Positions 21,059 to 33,200 of a stretch of 64,000 nt of DNA are shown piece by piece (the stretch's first letter is position 1; every line of letters begins with the position of its first letter). The position numbers and the translations under genes are program-made. Source of the DNA: Phoenix dactylifera (lineage: Eukaryota > Streptophyta > Magnoliopsida > Arecales > Arecaceae); contig NC_052395.1 in NCBI RefSeq assembly GCF_009389715.1, positions 5,852,812 to 5,916,811 of the forward strand, given 5' to 3'. The notes under the pieces are model-generated. The model worked only from the letters and a program-made list of their open reading frames with translations, ran no database searches and was not told the DNA's origin.

Positions 21059-21127
21059 AGAAAAGAAAAGAAAAAGTGTGCAATTTGGTTTGAGTAGCAT
21101 GGTAGTGCAGATCATGCGTGGCTCAAC

Positions 21128-21733
21128 TGTTGGAAGTCTCCTTTCTTTTTGGTAGTTTGTAATATTGAGAGGAGTTTTAGTCCTACATTGCTTGTGTTGA
21201 GTTTTTTAGATAGCTTTATAAGCATTCATATCCTACACATGTTCACCTAACATTTTGGTGGAAATTAGAGGAGAAAAAGCCAATATTATATTAATCAAAG
21301 ATTGGCACTTGGCACTTGGACACGTGGAACGTGCACGTGTAAAATTTAGATTGGTTATGAATTTATTTATTTATTTATTATTATTATTTTAAACACTAAT
21401 ATAGTTTTGTACAACATAACTGCCAAAGGCAGTTTTTATTCGTTATATTTTGAATAGACATTGTTCCAATAGTTGTGTTAGTTCAGAGTTTAGTTCAGGA
21501 TTATAAATATCCAATGTTCTTCACAGATTAAAGGTAACTTCTTCTAAACTATTCATTCAGTTGTTTTGGGGAATCCTAATTTTGCTGGCTAGGATTCTAT
21601 TTCGGTTTTGTTGTATCCTGGAGCGAATTTGCTGCATCACCAACAGCAACATAGTGGTGGCAAAATTCACTTAAGGACAGTGTTAATTCACGCTTCAAGT
21701 CCGATTTCAAAATTTAGAGATTCTGCTTCAACA
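21128..21733 (+). repeat. 5' LTR of the Ty1-copia element
   Basis: Starts TGTTGGAAGTCTCC and ends GCTTCAACA. It contains TTTTAGTCCTACATTG, a GGACACGTGGAAC box and TTATAAATATCC, a probable TATA region. Confidence 0.9.
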
Positions 21734-21762
21734 ATCTTAAGCAAATTCTATTATATTCTACA

Positions 21763-22590
21763 ATGGAGCCCAAGGTGATTAATCAAGATGTTTACAAGGT
21801 GGAAAGGTTTGATGGGATGAACTTTATGCGCTGGAAGGACAAGATGTTCTTTCTCCTCTTTGAATTGGCTATAGTGTATGTTCTAAATCAATCATCGCTG
21901 CCCGAACCACAACCTGATAATTTTGATGAAGGCTGCCCAGAAGAAACGTGAAGATGATGAAGTGCGCTGTTGAGGGTACATTCTGAACCATTTGTCAGAC
22001 CGACTTTATGATCTATTTAGATCTATCCAGTCTCCAAAGAAAATTTGGGCCACTCTTGAGGACAAGTATACTTCAGAAAAATAAGGTACTGACAAATTTA
22101 TTTCTTTAAAGTATTTTGAGTTTCAAATGACGGATGATAAATCTGTTATGAATTAAGTTGATGATCTACAAGTTTTGGTATCCAAACTCAAGGATCTGAA
22201 AGTGGAAGTTTCTGAACCTCTTCAAGTTGCAGCAATTATTGCAAAATTACCTCAGACTTGGAATAATTATTGAAAGAAACTATTGCACACTTTAGAGGAT
22301 TTTATAATTGACCAACTCATTAAACACATTCGGATTGAAAAAAAAAAACAAAGATCCGTGAAAATAGGGGTGTTAGCGAGTTTGGAATTAAGGTGAATAA
22401 TGTTGAGTTTGGCACCAAGAAAGTCCAAAAAAAATTCTAGAAATAAGAGAAAAAATCCAGAATCAAGTAAGCCAGATGCAAGTAAGAAAAATAAGACAAT
22501 CTTCTTTTGTGGAAAGAAAGGGCACTTTAAAAGAGATTGCAAGTTTAGGAAAAGGCTGAAAATTGAGAATGATTCTAAGGGTAAATAAGC
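21763..22590 (+). CDS. gag region of the Ty1-copia element (broken)
   Basis: The start MEPKVINQDVYKVERFDG and FMRWKDKMFF is the typical copia gag opening. A zinc knuckle of the CX2CX4HX4C type (CGKKGHFKRDC within IFFCGKKGHFKRDCKF) lies near 22500-22545. Interrupted; not functional. Confidence 0.8.
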
Positions 22591-22679
22591 CAATATGACT
22601 GAACCAGAAACTTCTGAAATTGTTGGTATGATTTCTGATCTGAAAATTAGTATGATAACTGAGTTGAATATGGCAACAA

Positions 22680-24011
22680 TAATGAAGTCTTCTGATTGGT
22701 GGTATAATTTTGGTGCAACGGTTCATGTGTGCAATGACAAGTCTAAGTTCAAAGACTATGAAGATTTGTCATAAGGAGAGAAGCTTCTGATGGGTAATCA
22801 TGACACTGCAAAGGTCGTTGGAAAAGGAACTATTGAACTGCAACTTACTTCTAAAAAAAATTAATTCTTACTAATGTTCATCATTTTTCGGACATTAGAA
22901 ACAATCTGGTTTCTGAAAGTCTTCTCTGCAAGAAGGGTCTCAAAGTTGTAATAGAGGCTGGAAAATTAATTATTTCTAAGAGTGGTGTATTTATTGGACA
23001 AGGATATGCTTGTGATGGAATGTTCAAGCTTAGTATTAATAAAGTGAATGTTTCTGCTTATATTGTTGATTCATCATTTTCTTTATGCATTATCGTTTAG
23101 CACATCTGAATTTTAGATCATTAAAGTTTATGTTCAATCATGGTTAAATTTCTTATTCTGATCATAGTGATAAAAGGTGTGAAACTTGCATTCAAGCAAA
23201 GATGGCTAAGAAACCTTTTTCTAAGAATGAAAGAACTACTAATATTCTTGAACTAATTCATTCTGATATTTGTGAATTGAATGGACTTATAACTAGAGGA
23301 GGAAATAGGTACTTTATCACATTCATAGACAATTCTTCTAGGTATACTGTTGTATATTTAATGAAATCAAAAGATCAAGTTTTCGACATGTTTAAGAGTT
23401 ATAAGGCTATGGTGGAAAATCAACAAGAGAAGAAGATTAAAACTCTATGTAGTGATAAAAGTGGGGAATATTTCTCTAATGATTTTTCTGATTTTTGTGA
23501 AGAACATGGTATAATTCATCAAACTAGTGCACCATATACCCCACAACACAACGGATTGGCCGAAAGGAAAAACCGAATGCTTGTAGAGATGGTAAATACC
23601 ATGCTCCTACATGCCAAGTTGCAAACTAACTTATGGAGAGAGGCTTTGTTAACGGCTTGTCATGTGCATAATCGCATTCCCTCAAGAAAAATGAAAGAGT
23701 CTCTGTATGAAAGATGGAGAGAAAAGAAGCCTAATTTAGGTTATTTGAGTGTATGGTGTTGCATAGCTTATTACAGAATTTCAGATCCTAAAAGAATAAA
23801 GTTAGGTCCTAGAGCTCTCAAAATTATATTTGTGGGATATGCAGAAAACTCTAAGGCTTATAGGTTATTGGATATTGACTCAAACGTAATTGTTGAGTCT
23901 AGAGATGTTGAATTTATTGAAACAAGTTTTCTTAACGATTCAAATGTCAATCTAACACCCATGGTTATACAGGATAGTAATGAGCTTTTATACCACAAGA
24001 TACAAGTTTAG
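22680..24011 (+). CDS. protease and integrase region of the Ty1-copia element (broken)
   Basis: A protease-like segment begins near 22690. The integrase core lies at about 23200-23700, with HSDICELNG, FITFIDNSSRYTVVYLM and TSAPYTPQHNGLAERKNR, the familiar copia DDE integrase blocks. It is followed by the GKSx-type C-terminal region (ALKIIFVGYAENSKAYRLL). Confidence 0.85.
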
Positions 24012-24022
24012 ACCCTAGTTCT

Positions 24023-25723
24023 TTGGTTAACAATAAAAGGAAAGCACTTGACCCTCCTAGTGAACCTAGGAGAAGTCAAAGAGCTAGAAAGAAGAAGAAC
24101 TTAGGTGATGATTTTATATCTTCACAAGCTATAGTATTTTTAGTCGAAGGGAGTAGAGATATCGTGCTTAATAAAATACCAATAATCATGCATGTTGAGG
24201 AAGATCCTAAAACGTATACAGAAGCTATGGCGTCTGGAGACTCTGCTTTCTGGAAAGAAGCAATCAATGATGAAATGAATTCTTTGTTATCCAACAATAC
24301 ATGGGTGTTGGTGGATTTACCTCTTGGTTCTATACCCATTGGTTGTAAATGGATCTTTAGACGGAAATACAATACCGATGGATCCTTGCAGACCTTTAAG
24401 GCAAGGTTAGTAGCCAAGGGCTTTAAGCAAAGTGAAGGTGTTGATTATTTCGACACATATGCTCCGGTGGCAAGAATAACTTCTATTAGAATTTTATTTG
24501 CTTTAGCATCAATTTATAATTTGTATATCCATCAAATGGATGTTAAAACAACATTTATAAATAGTGATTTAGATGAGGAGGTTTATATGGAGTAGCCTGA
24601 AGGTTTTGTGTTACCTGAAAATAAGAAGAAGGTTTGCAAATTGGTTAAATCGTTGTATAGTTTGATACAAGCACCAAAACAGTGGCATGAAAAATTTGAT
24701 TCAGTGATCTTGTCCCATGGTTTTAGCCACAATAGTGTGGATAAGTGTGTTTATTCAAAGTTTACTAAAGAATATGGTGTGATTATATGTCTTTATGTTG
24801 ATGATATGTTAATCATTGGGACCAACATGAAAGGAGTAAGTGAAACTAGGAAGTATTTAACTTCTCAATTCAAAATGAAGGAACTGGGAGAAGTTGATAC
24901 TATCTTGGGAATCAAAGTTAAGAAACATAGTGGGGGTTATGCTTTATGCCAGTCTCATTACATTGAGAAGTTGCTAACTAAATTTAATCATTTAGGTATA
25001 AAAGAATTTAATACACCCCTAGATGTTTCAAACAAGTTGGTTGAGAATTCAGGTAGGTCTACTAGTCAAATTGATTATGCAAGTACCATTGGCAGCTTAA
25101 TGTATGCCATGCATTACACTAGGCCGGATATTGCTTTTGCAGTTTGCAAACTCTCAAGGTTTACTCACAACCCTTGCACTGGATATTGGAAAGCTATAGG
25201 AAGAGTTCTTGGATATCTTAAAAGGACTAAATCCTATGGGTTATTCTATAATCAGTTTCCTAGGGTGTTAAAGGGTTATACTGATGCTAGTTGGATTACT
25301 AGCATTAGTGACAACAACTCTACGTCTGGTTGGATCTTCACTTTAGGTGAAGGAGTTGTCTCATGGAATCTAACTTATTCCACAATGGAATCTAAGTTTA
25401 TAGCTTTAGCGGCAGTAGGCAAAGAAGTAGAATGGCTAAGAAATTTGTTGTTAGATATAAAGTTGTGGCCACAACTGATGCTAGCGATTTCTTTGCATTG
25501 TGATAGTGAAGCAATAATGTCTAGAGCTTTTAGCAAGATTTATAACGGCAAGTCTAGACACATTAGTTTAAGACACGAGTACGTAAGGCAACTTATATCT
25601 GAGGGGATCATAATAGTTGTCTATATAAGATCCAGTAATAATTTGGCTGACCCATTAGCCAAAGGACTCTCGAGAGATATGATTAGGAAAACTGCCATAG
25701 GTATGGGTCTAAAGTCATTTTAA
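24023..25723 (+). CDS. reverse transcriptase and RNase H region of the Ty1-copia element (broken)
   Basis: RT blocks include GCKWIFRRKYNTDGS, RLVAKGFKQ, VDYFDTYAPVARI and the catalytic box LYVDDMLIIG. RNase H follows, with YTDASW and FIALAAVGKEVEWLRNLL, ending near 25723. This is the copia C-terminal arrangement. Confidence 0.9.
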
Positions 25724-26172
25724 ACTTTGTCACTAGTAATAGGAACCAGTAATAACAAATTTCTGATAAGTGATGGTTTCAAGTATTAGAGGCTAATACT
25801 TATTAAAGGAGGGTAGGTATAGATATTGCCTTTAATGAAGTTTGTTTGTTCGGTTTGAACATGGGAGCCATGTACTAAGGCTCAAAGGAACATCACCTAT
25901 ATGAACATAGAAGTGGTGCCGCTTCTAACAGAAAATTGGATATTAATTTTTTGTACATGTTCATGAATCCAGGATGTAGCATAAGGCCATATACGGTGCT
26001 AAAACTTACGGTATACTTCCAGCTTTGGTAATAAGGAATCACGGTTTAAACTTAAGTTACTGTTGATTTCGTCGAAGTTTTAAAGTGCTTACACTAAGAG
26101 AAAGTTTAATTCGAAAGAAACTTTCTCAATCCATACACTCGAATAATTAGCATTACAAACTAAGTGGGGGAT

Positions 26173-26759
26173 TGTTGGAAGTCTCCTTCCTTTTTGGTAG
26201 TTTGTAATATTGAGAGGGGTTTTAGTCCCACATTGTTTGTGTAGAGTTTTTTAGATAGCTTTATAAGCATTCATATCCTACACATGTTCAAGTTACGTTT
26301 TGGTGCGAATTAGAGGAGGAAAAGCCAATATTATATTAATCAAAGATTAGCACTTGGGCACGTGGAACATGCACGTGTAAAATTCAGATTGGCTATGAAT
26401 TTATTTATTATTTTTTTTACACTAATATAGTTTTGTACAACATAACTGCCAAAGGCAGTTTTTATCCATTATGTTTTGAGCAGACACTGTTCCAATAGTT
26501 GTATTGGTTCAGAGTTTAGTTCAAGATTATAAATAGCCAATGTTCTTCATAGATTAAAGGTAACTTCTTCTAAATTTTTCATTCAGTTGTTCTGGAAAAT
26601 CCTAGTTTTGCTGGCTAGAATTCTATTTCGGTTTTGTTGTATCCTGGAGCGAATTTGCTGGATCACCAACAGCAACATAGTGGGGGCAAAATTCGCTTAA
26701 GGACAGTGTTAATTCACGCTTCAACATCGGTTTCTAAATCTAGAGATTCTGCTTCAACA
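26173..26759 (+). repeat. 3' LTR of the Ty1-copia element
   Basis: Starts TGTTGGAAGTCTCC directly after the polypurine tract and ends GCTTCAACA. It aligns along its whole length with the 5' LTR, with scattered substitutions and small indels. Confidence 0.9.
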
Positions 26760-26764
26760 ACAAT

Positions 26765-27560
26765 TAGGTCAAAAATATCAAAAAGATTTGTCGCTGTTTG
26801 GCAGTAGTTAAGTATCTCTCACTAGTCGACATTAAAAGTTTAAGTGTGTTTCTACTTGACGTAATTCACGGGCTTGTCAATGTTTGACATAGTCAAGTTG
26901 GTGCAAGTGCAAGAAGTTTAGGATTTAAATATAATTTAAATTTTAGAGTGAATTATATTGATTTTTTTTTGAGATTTCAGGTAATTACAAATTTCATCCA
27001 ATATTCCGGAAACATACATTCCACCATCTAAGTTTTACCATCTGTGTAATAAATAATTCTCTATCATTATCTTTTTATTAAACAAGCTCACAGGGTCGTC
27101 TCTCTCTAACCTATTTAAGTCTTAAAATATTTTAACCATTTTTTATAAGATTAAAAAGACTAAATTATCCCAAATTAGCTAAACTCAATCTTAGTTTTCA
27201 AGATTAATCCGATCTTTTTAATCTTGTCCCAAATCACCTCAGATATTTTAAGAGTCAAATAAGTTATGGAGTGATAGGGTTGGCAAGGTCCGTTAGCTTA
27301 TTTAATAGGAAGATTATCATGAGAGGTTATATCCCATATATATTGCATAAAAAATAGATAGTAGAATGTATATTTTCCAAATACTTGAGTGGAAATCTAT
27401 AATTACTTTAAATCACGAGTGATCAATCTAATTTACTCTAAATTTTAATGTAAGCAAAGATCTTTGCAACAGATTCATTTGTTGCATGAAGCGGCGTACG
27501 TTCACGTAAAGCAAATGACATGAAAACAGATCTGCCATCCATTCTAAATCCGGACAACGG
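26765..27560. other. Intergenic, no gene seen
   Basis: AT-rich sequence between the copia element and the PPR gene promoter; no recognisable feature. Confidence 0.5.
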
Positions 27561-27580
27561 CATCAAGTTGAGTGCATTGT

Positions 27581-27590
27581 GGCCTATATA
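27581..27590 (+). promoter_or_regulatory. Probable TATA box of the PPR gene
   Basis: GGCCTATATATCATC lies about 80 bases upstream of the chosen start codon, the usual spacing for a short plant 5' UTR. Confidence 0.5.
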
Positions 27591-27664
27591 TCATCATTAG
27601 CCCTTTGGCCTTTGGACTTTTGGAGTTTCCTCTCTTTACCTCCCCTCTTGCCTAAACCCGCCGC

Positions 27665-29050
27665 ATGTATTCGCCTCACTCTCTCTTCTCTCGGCACCCC
27701 AATACCCCCAAACCCAACCCATCCTCCCTTATTCTCCCCCTCTTCAACCAAATCCAAACCCAAACCCCCTCCCCAGAATGCCATTACAACCGAGCCACAG
27801 CCTTGGCAACCCAACTCGAGTCCTGCGCCGGCCCATCCGAGCTCGCCCCAATCCACGCCTACGTCCTCCGCCGCCACCTCCTCCTCGCCCCCTTCCATTG
27901 GAACGCCCTCATGCGCTCCTACCTCCGCCACGCCCGCCCCCTCCGCGCCCTCCTCCTCTTCGCCCAAATGTCCTCCTCCGGCGCCACCCCCGACTCTTAC
28001 TCCCTCCCCATCGCCCTCAAAGCCGCCTCCCAGACGTTTTCTCTTTCCTCCGGCCGCCAGCTCCACACCGCCACCGTCAAGCTCGGCCTCGAGTTCAATG
28101 AGTTCTGCGAGAGCGGCCTCATCAGCATCTACGCCAAAACCGGCGAGTTCGAGTCTGCCCTCAAGATGTTCGACCAAAATCCCCAACGAAAGCTCGGCTC
28201 CTGGAACGCCATCATAGGCGGCCTCGCCCAAGGCGGCCGCTTGGCCGAGGCTATTGACATGTTCATCAAGCTAAGGCGAGCCAGTTTGGTCCCGGACGAC
28301 GTGACCATGGTCAGCGTCGCCTCGGCTTGCGGCGGGTTGGGCGACCTCAACCTAGCCCAACAGGTCCACAAATGTGTCCTCCAAGCCCAAAATTTAGGCA
28401 GACTCGACGTTATGGTGTGCAATTCCTTGGTGGACATGTATTCCAAGTGTGGACGGACGGATTTGGCTTATCAGGTTTTCCGCAGGGTGACGCCGAAGAA
28501 CGTAGCAACGTGGACGGCTATGATCATGGGTCTGGCGACGCACGGGAAGGTGGGTCCCGCGCTGGAGTTTTTCAAGGCGATGAGGGAGGAGGGGGTGAAG
28601 CCGAATCACGTGACGATGGTTGGCGTGCTGTGCGCGTGCGCGCATGGAGGGAGAATAGAGGAGGGAATGAGGTATTTGAATGGTATGGCAAGGGAGTGGG
28701 GGGTGGAGCCAACAGTGGCGCATTATGGTTGTGTGGCGGATATGCTGGGGAAGGTAGGGAGGCTGGCGGAGGCGCGGACGGTGGTGGAGAATATGCCGGT
28801 GGCAGCGAACGCGGTGGTGTGGGGGACGCTGCTGGGGGCAAGCGAGAAGCACGGTGATGCCGAGGTGGGGGAGTGGGCGGCGGGGAAGCTGCTGGAGCTC
28901 GAGCCGTGGAATGATGGGGTGTACGTAGTGCTGTCGAATATTTATGCGGGGAAGGGGATGTGGGGGGAGGTGGAGAGGTTGAGGAGGTTGATGAGGAAGA
29001 GGAGGGTGGCAAAGACGCCAGGGTATAGCTTGGCAGCCATGTCAGCTTGA
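27665..29050 (+). CDS. Pentatricopeptide repeat protein, PLS class with E motifs (At1g77170-like), intronless
   Basis: A single 461-codon frame. After a Pro/Ser-rich N-terminus that could be an organelle targeting peptide come PPR units: HWNALMRSYLRH (~80), FCESGLISIYAKTGEFESAL (~145), SWNAIIGGLAQGGRLAEAI (~180), CNSLVDMYSKCGRTDLAYQV (~255), TWTAMIMGLATHGKVGPAL (~285), then VTMVGVLCACAHGGRIEEGM and HYGCVADMLGKVGRL. The C-terminus has the E region (VVWGTLLGASEKHGDAE, LEPWNDGVYVVLSNIYAGKG) and ends KTPGYSLAAMSA without a DYW domain. Such proteins bind organellar RNA, often for C-to-U editing. The length and the LEPWNDGVYVVL block fit the Arabidopsis protein At1g77170, annotated mitochondrial. 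Codon use shifts from C-ending in the 5' half to G-ending in the 3' half. The ATG at 27665 opens the frame. Confidence 0.93.
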   Translation: MYSPHSLFSRHPNTPKPNPSSLILPLFNQIQTQTPSPECHYNRATALATQLESCAGPSELAPIHAYVLRRHLLLAPFHWNALMRSYLRHARPLRALLLFAQMSSSGATPDSYSLPIALKAASQTFSLSSGRQLHTATVKLGLEFNEFCESGLISIYAKTGEFESALKMFDQNPQRKLGSWNAIIGGLAQGGRLAEAIDMFIKLRRASLVPDDVTMVSVASACGGLGDLNLAQQVHKCVLQAQNLGRLDVMVCNSLVDMYSKCGRTDLAYQVFRRVTPKNVATWTAMIMGLATHGKVGPALEFFKAMREEGVKPNHVTMVGVLCACAHGGRIEEGMRYLNGMAREWGVEPTVAHYGCVADMLGKVGRLAEARTVVENMPVAANAVVWGTLLGASEKHGDAEVGEWAAGKLLELEPWNDGVYVVLSNIYAGKGMWGEVERLRRLMRKRRVAKTPGYSLAAMSA

Positions 29051-29099
29051 ATTGGAGCGGCATTTGCTGGTTTGAGTCAAAGAGGACTGCGCGGGGCGG

Positions 29100-29820
29100 G
29101 GCGGGGGGGGGGGGGGGATTTGGAGAAGCTATTTAGAGCTTTTGAAAGTAAAGTTTTTATAAAATGTTGTTTGCTATTTGGTAATTATATTTCTAAAGTG
29201 CTATGAAACTTTTACATCTGTTTGGTAAACAAACTGAAAATGTATTTTTTTTACGACAAAATGACTATAAAAGACATTACATAGTATTATACAATAGAGT
29301 ATAATAAAATTATGTATTAATATTGCTCTTGTGGCTTGAAAATGATTCCCTATATTAATATAATATAATATTATTATAATATAGTAATATAATATTATAT
29401 ACTATAACATAATAATTTAATATAATAATACACTGATATATCATATATCATATATCATAAATATATGATATAATGTACTATAAGATTATATTTATAGTAT
29501 AATACCATAATAAAAATATAAAATATTATAATAATAATAATTATATATTAATATTATTATTTTCTATAACTATTATATTTTATTATGAGTATTTTGGTCC
29601 AAAAAAAATTATAACTCAAAATAGCTTTCCGATGGATTCTAAAAGTTCTTTTCTAGAGAAGCTCCAAAATAGCTTCTCCCAAAAGGCTCTTTTACCTTCT
29701 TGACAAAACTAAAAATAGCTTTTCAAAAATTTTACTAAATATTTCTATTTTATTTAAAAGTACTTTTGGAGATTCAAAAAGTATGTTTTAGCCCTCCAAA
29801 AGCTTTTCCAAAACGGACCT
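29100..29820. other. Very AT-rich intergenic block, possible MITE-like remnant
   Basis: A G-run (29107-29118) is followed by AT-rich DNA with many TATAATATAATATT-type repeats (29350-29580). The outer parts (AGCTATTTAGAGCTTTTG at the left; CCTCCAAAAGCTTTTCCAAAAC at the right) look loosely like inverted ends, so an old MITE is possible, but boundaries and TSD are not clear. Confidence 0.35.
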
Positions 29821-29839
29821 CATTCATCTTATTTTGTTA

Positions 29840-29872
29840 TGGGCCGAGATAGGTCTCGGGCTGAAGGCCCAG
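29840..29872. promoter_or_regulatory. Site II-like TGGGCC/GGCCCA motifs upstream of PTH2
   Basis: TGGGCC at about 29840 and GGCCCA at about 29866 form the paired site II type element common upstream of plant housekeeping genes and bound by TCP factors. They lie about 400 bases upstream of the PTH2 coding start. Confidence 0.35.
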
Positions 29873-30247
29873 GATGTCGTAGCGAACTTTCTTATTAGGC
29901 TAGCGAAATTATACAGCATCGCCGTTTATTGTCACCAATCCAGAAGGATATACTTATCCGGGATAGTCTAAAGAACCAAACTCAGGAACGGCAAAACCTC
30001 TCTTCGACCGCCCTCTCTCTCGCCCTCCCAAATCCGAACCAATCGCTGGCGGACAAAGCAGGAGGCAAGGAGGGTAAATGTTTCCTTTCCGGCGAAATCC
30101 ATCCCAACCTTCGAAAAACGTATCCCCTTTCTCCGCCCGCAAAATAACTCGACTCTCTTTACCCTCCCTCCCCCCGCTCTTCTTGCATTCCTTCGAAAAC
30201 CTTCTGATTTCTTCTCTCATCTCTCGAATCCACAGAGGGAGGAGCCA

Positions 30248-33200
30248 TGGCTGGCCGCCAGCCTGAGGCCGGAGAACTTCCTTCCAGGGCTCGTAATCGG
30301 GTTTCTTCTGGGCCTGTTTATCGATCTCACTGCTTCCAATAGAAGCAGCTCCAAGGGGAAATCCTCCTTTCCGTCGGGCAAGCACCAGTCGGTCGTTTCC
30401 TGCGGCAACGGTGAAGAACTCAAGATGGTATGCTTATTCTCTCCTCCACCTTCCCGAATTTGGAAGGGAACGTGAAAAGGATTTGGGTTTTACTTCACTG
30501 CTTTTTGTCTCGCCCTCCCTTATTTTTCTTTTCTTTCTGAAGTGAAGAAGGAATTATAATCGAATCCCAATTTTTTTTTTTTTTTTTTTTTGTTTAAGTG
30601 TTTTATGCAGTTATCTTGATTGTAGAAATTTTGCAATTTATTGATCACGATCATGTTGTGGCATCCAATTATCCCAATTGAGTCTATATCATGCCGAGGC
30701 ATCCACTCTTTCTCAACATTCATGACTCCACATTCTTTGCCAAATATATCTTTTTCTCCCTCGCATCAGCCACAACTTAAGAATTGAAAGCAACAGGAAG
30801 ACTAGAAGCCAGGCAAAGGTTGTGGTGATTCTCAGCTGCGCATCCCACGAATCAATCTGCCGCCTGATTGCCTCCCAAAATGCATGAGTAGCTTGAAAAG
30901 CCTGCAATTGTATCATGCATGAATGAATATCTCCGAGAAGTGGCAGGGCATGGTCATCTATAGCACCTTTTGCATTAATCCAATCAATGACAGTTCCTGG
31001 ATCACCCTTTAACCTAGCCAATTATAACATCCAGCTGTCCACTGCTAAATATAAAGTTAATCTTACTCTTAGGCATTACTATCTTGTATTGTCTGTCTGC
31101 AATTCTACTTTCTGACTTCAATACAGCTGTAATCAAATTTATGTGATGTCATGTGCTTTCTCTCAGCTGTCTCATTTTTGCTAAATATTATTTCTTGCTT
31201 GATATTGCTTTTTTTTTCATACTTTATCCTATTAAAAGATGTGAAAGAGATGAAATTTATAAGAAGCAAGATAAGTACCTAGGTTATAAAAGTTTTTATT
31301 TGAAGTAGTTCTTCTTTCAGGAGCTTTACTAACATACCATCTTAGGATAAGAGAAGCTTTCTTTCATTTCGATATACAATTTGGTATGTTTAGATATTGA
31401 CAATTAAGTCTCGTAATCTACTACATGAGTCATTTTGTGGCAAAAATTAGCTAACAATGGATGTACTGCCAATTGCAGGTTCTAATTGTTCGACAAGATT
31501 TGAGGATGGGAGCTGGAAAAATTGCTTCTCAATGTGCTCGTACGATACATTAATTGATAAATTTGGCATCATCAATAAAAATATATATTATTAGTTCATT
31601 TTAAATAATTATTTTGTCCATATTGTTGGTTTTCTTACTTGCTGGTGTGGTCTCCATTATTTCCATATGATAGTGAGCCATCATCCTTTGAAGGATCATT
31701 AGTCAAGAATGATTGCACACTTTCAGTAGCCCCTCCCTATCAAAGGACCAGCTATTAGTGCCAAATTTTAATCATCTTAATCTTCCAAACTCGGCCACAT
31801 TTGTAGTCTCGTCACTGTATAAATTTTAAAATTTTGGTTGGTTGTCCCCTTTTTGTCACTAACTACATGCCACTCATTTGAAATGACAGATGCAGCCACT
31901 GGCATGTATGCAGAGATGTCGCAAAGGTACTATTATGCTTTCATATCCTATTCCATTTTCAGCCATTTTTGGTTCAATGACATTTCTATACTCTCTGATC
32001 GTCTGTTATCGACTGACATGTACAGCTCATCAGACTTAATGTAGTTCTCTTTGCTGCATGTGGCATTGCTCAAATTGGCTTAGTCTTGTGTGTATATTTG
32101 TCTGTGGCTGAAAGGAGGGATGAATTTGATGGTTTAATACATAAGAATTTTAGGCCTCTTCTAGATTTGATGGTTTAATTTGTCTATGTCTGCAGCAATC
32201 AGGCTGTTTCTATTGTTGAGTTTTAAAAGGCCTTGAATACTGTTTTCATTATTTCTGAGTAGTTCATGCATTATATACAAAATTATGTTAAGCAAGGGCA
32301 ATTAGAGGCCATTTGTTATCTGTAAATCAGATTTGTGGGCATACAATCTGAAAACATGGAAACACTTGGGATTTAAATTAAGTGTTATGCCAAGTATTTA
32401 CAGGTGAATACTTGTTTAGCTTCTGCAGAAGTTCTTCATGATCTGGTGCTCCTTTTAACATTACATTCCAAGATCTGTAATTTCGGTACCGGGTACCGTA
32501 TCGGTACCTTATTGGTTTGGTTCAATGCAGTATGGTACGGGATATTTCTATACAGAAATAACTCTCTAGCTATTTTTCTCAATTTTTATTTTGGTATGCT
32601 TCGATATAAGTTGGTACGCCTCGGTACGGGCCGATATGCATCTCGGTAGACCTCGGTACATCTCAGTACAGGTCGGTGCACATCGGTATGGGGTAATACG
32701 CTTCAGTACGGACTTGTACCATTTTGAAGTTAAGTTTCATACCTATTTCCTTCTAGTACGGTACAGTGTGCCTCATACCAAGCGGTGTGGGGCAGTACGG
32801 TGGACCATGATATATGCTTTATTACAATCTTTGTGCTTCTTTGTTGTACTAACTATCCAACACTGCTAAGCACTTGTACTTGCAAATGATATGAACGGTG
32901 ACTACAAATCTGGCAGTATGTATGTCTCTTTCATTTGATCAGTAGTTGCATTGGTTATGGTTTGTCAAAGTTTGTTTCTTTAGTGATCATTTATTGGTGT
33001 ATCTCAGCCAGTGTTTCTATTGTTTGAGCAACAAATCTTGTTGCAAGAATTCTGCAGGCCCTCTAATCTCTCTTCTTTCAGCCACCGATCTCTTTTGAGG
33101 CAATGGGAGCAATGTGGCCAGCCTAAAATAGTTTTGTCGTGCAAAAATCAACAAGAAATGTAAGCAAGCAGTCCTTTTTCTTTCCCAATTAAATGCACAA

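Larger units (their letters stand above)
21128..26759 (+). mobile_element. Ty1-copia LTR retrotransposon, both LTRs present, broken
   Basis: The two LTRs (21128-21733 and 26173-26759) enclose gag, protease, integrase, reverse transcriptase and RNase H in that order. Integrase before reverse transcriptase is the Ty1-copia order. The coding region carries several breaks, so it is a dead copy. By eye the LTRs are roughly 93 percent identical, which at commonly used plant rates suggests an insertion on the order of a few million years ago. A polypurine tract (AAGTGGGGGA) precedes the right LTR. A clean TSD is not evident: TCAAC lies left of the element, and the right junction is ambiguous because the LTR end itself contains this string. 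Confidence 0.95.

Noticed and set aside
27584-28231. 215-residue frame on the minus strand opposite the PPR gene
   Set aside because: It is a shadow of the PPR gene caused by C-rich third positions; the PPR frame is clearly the real one.
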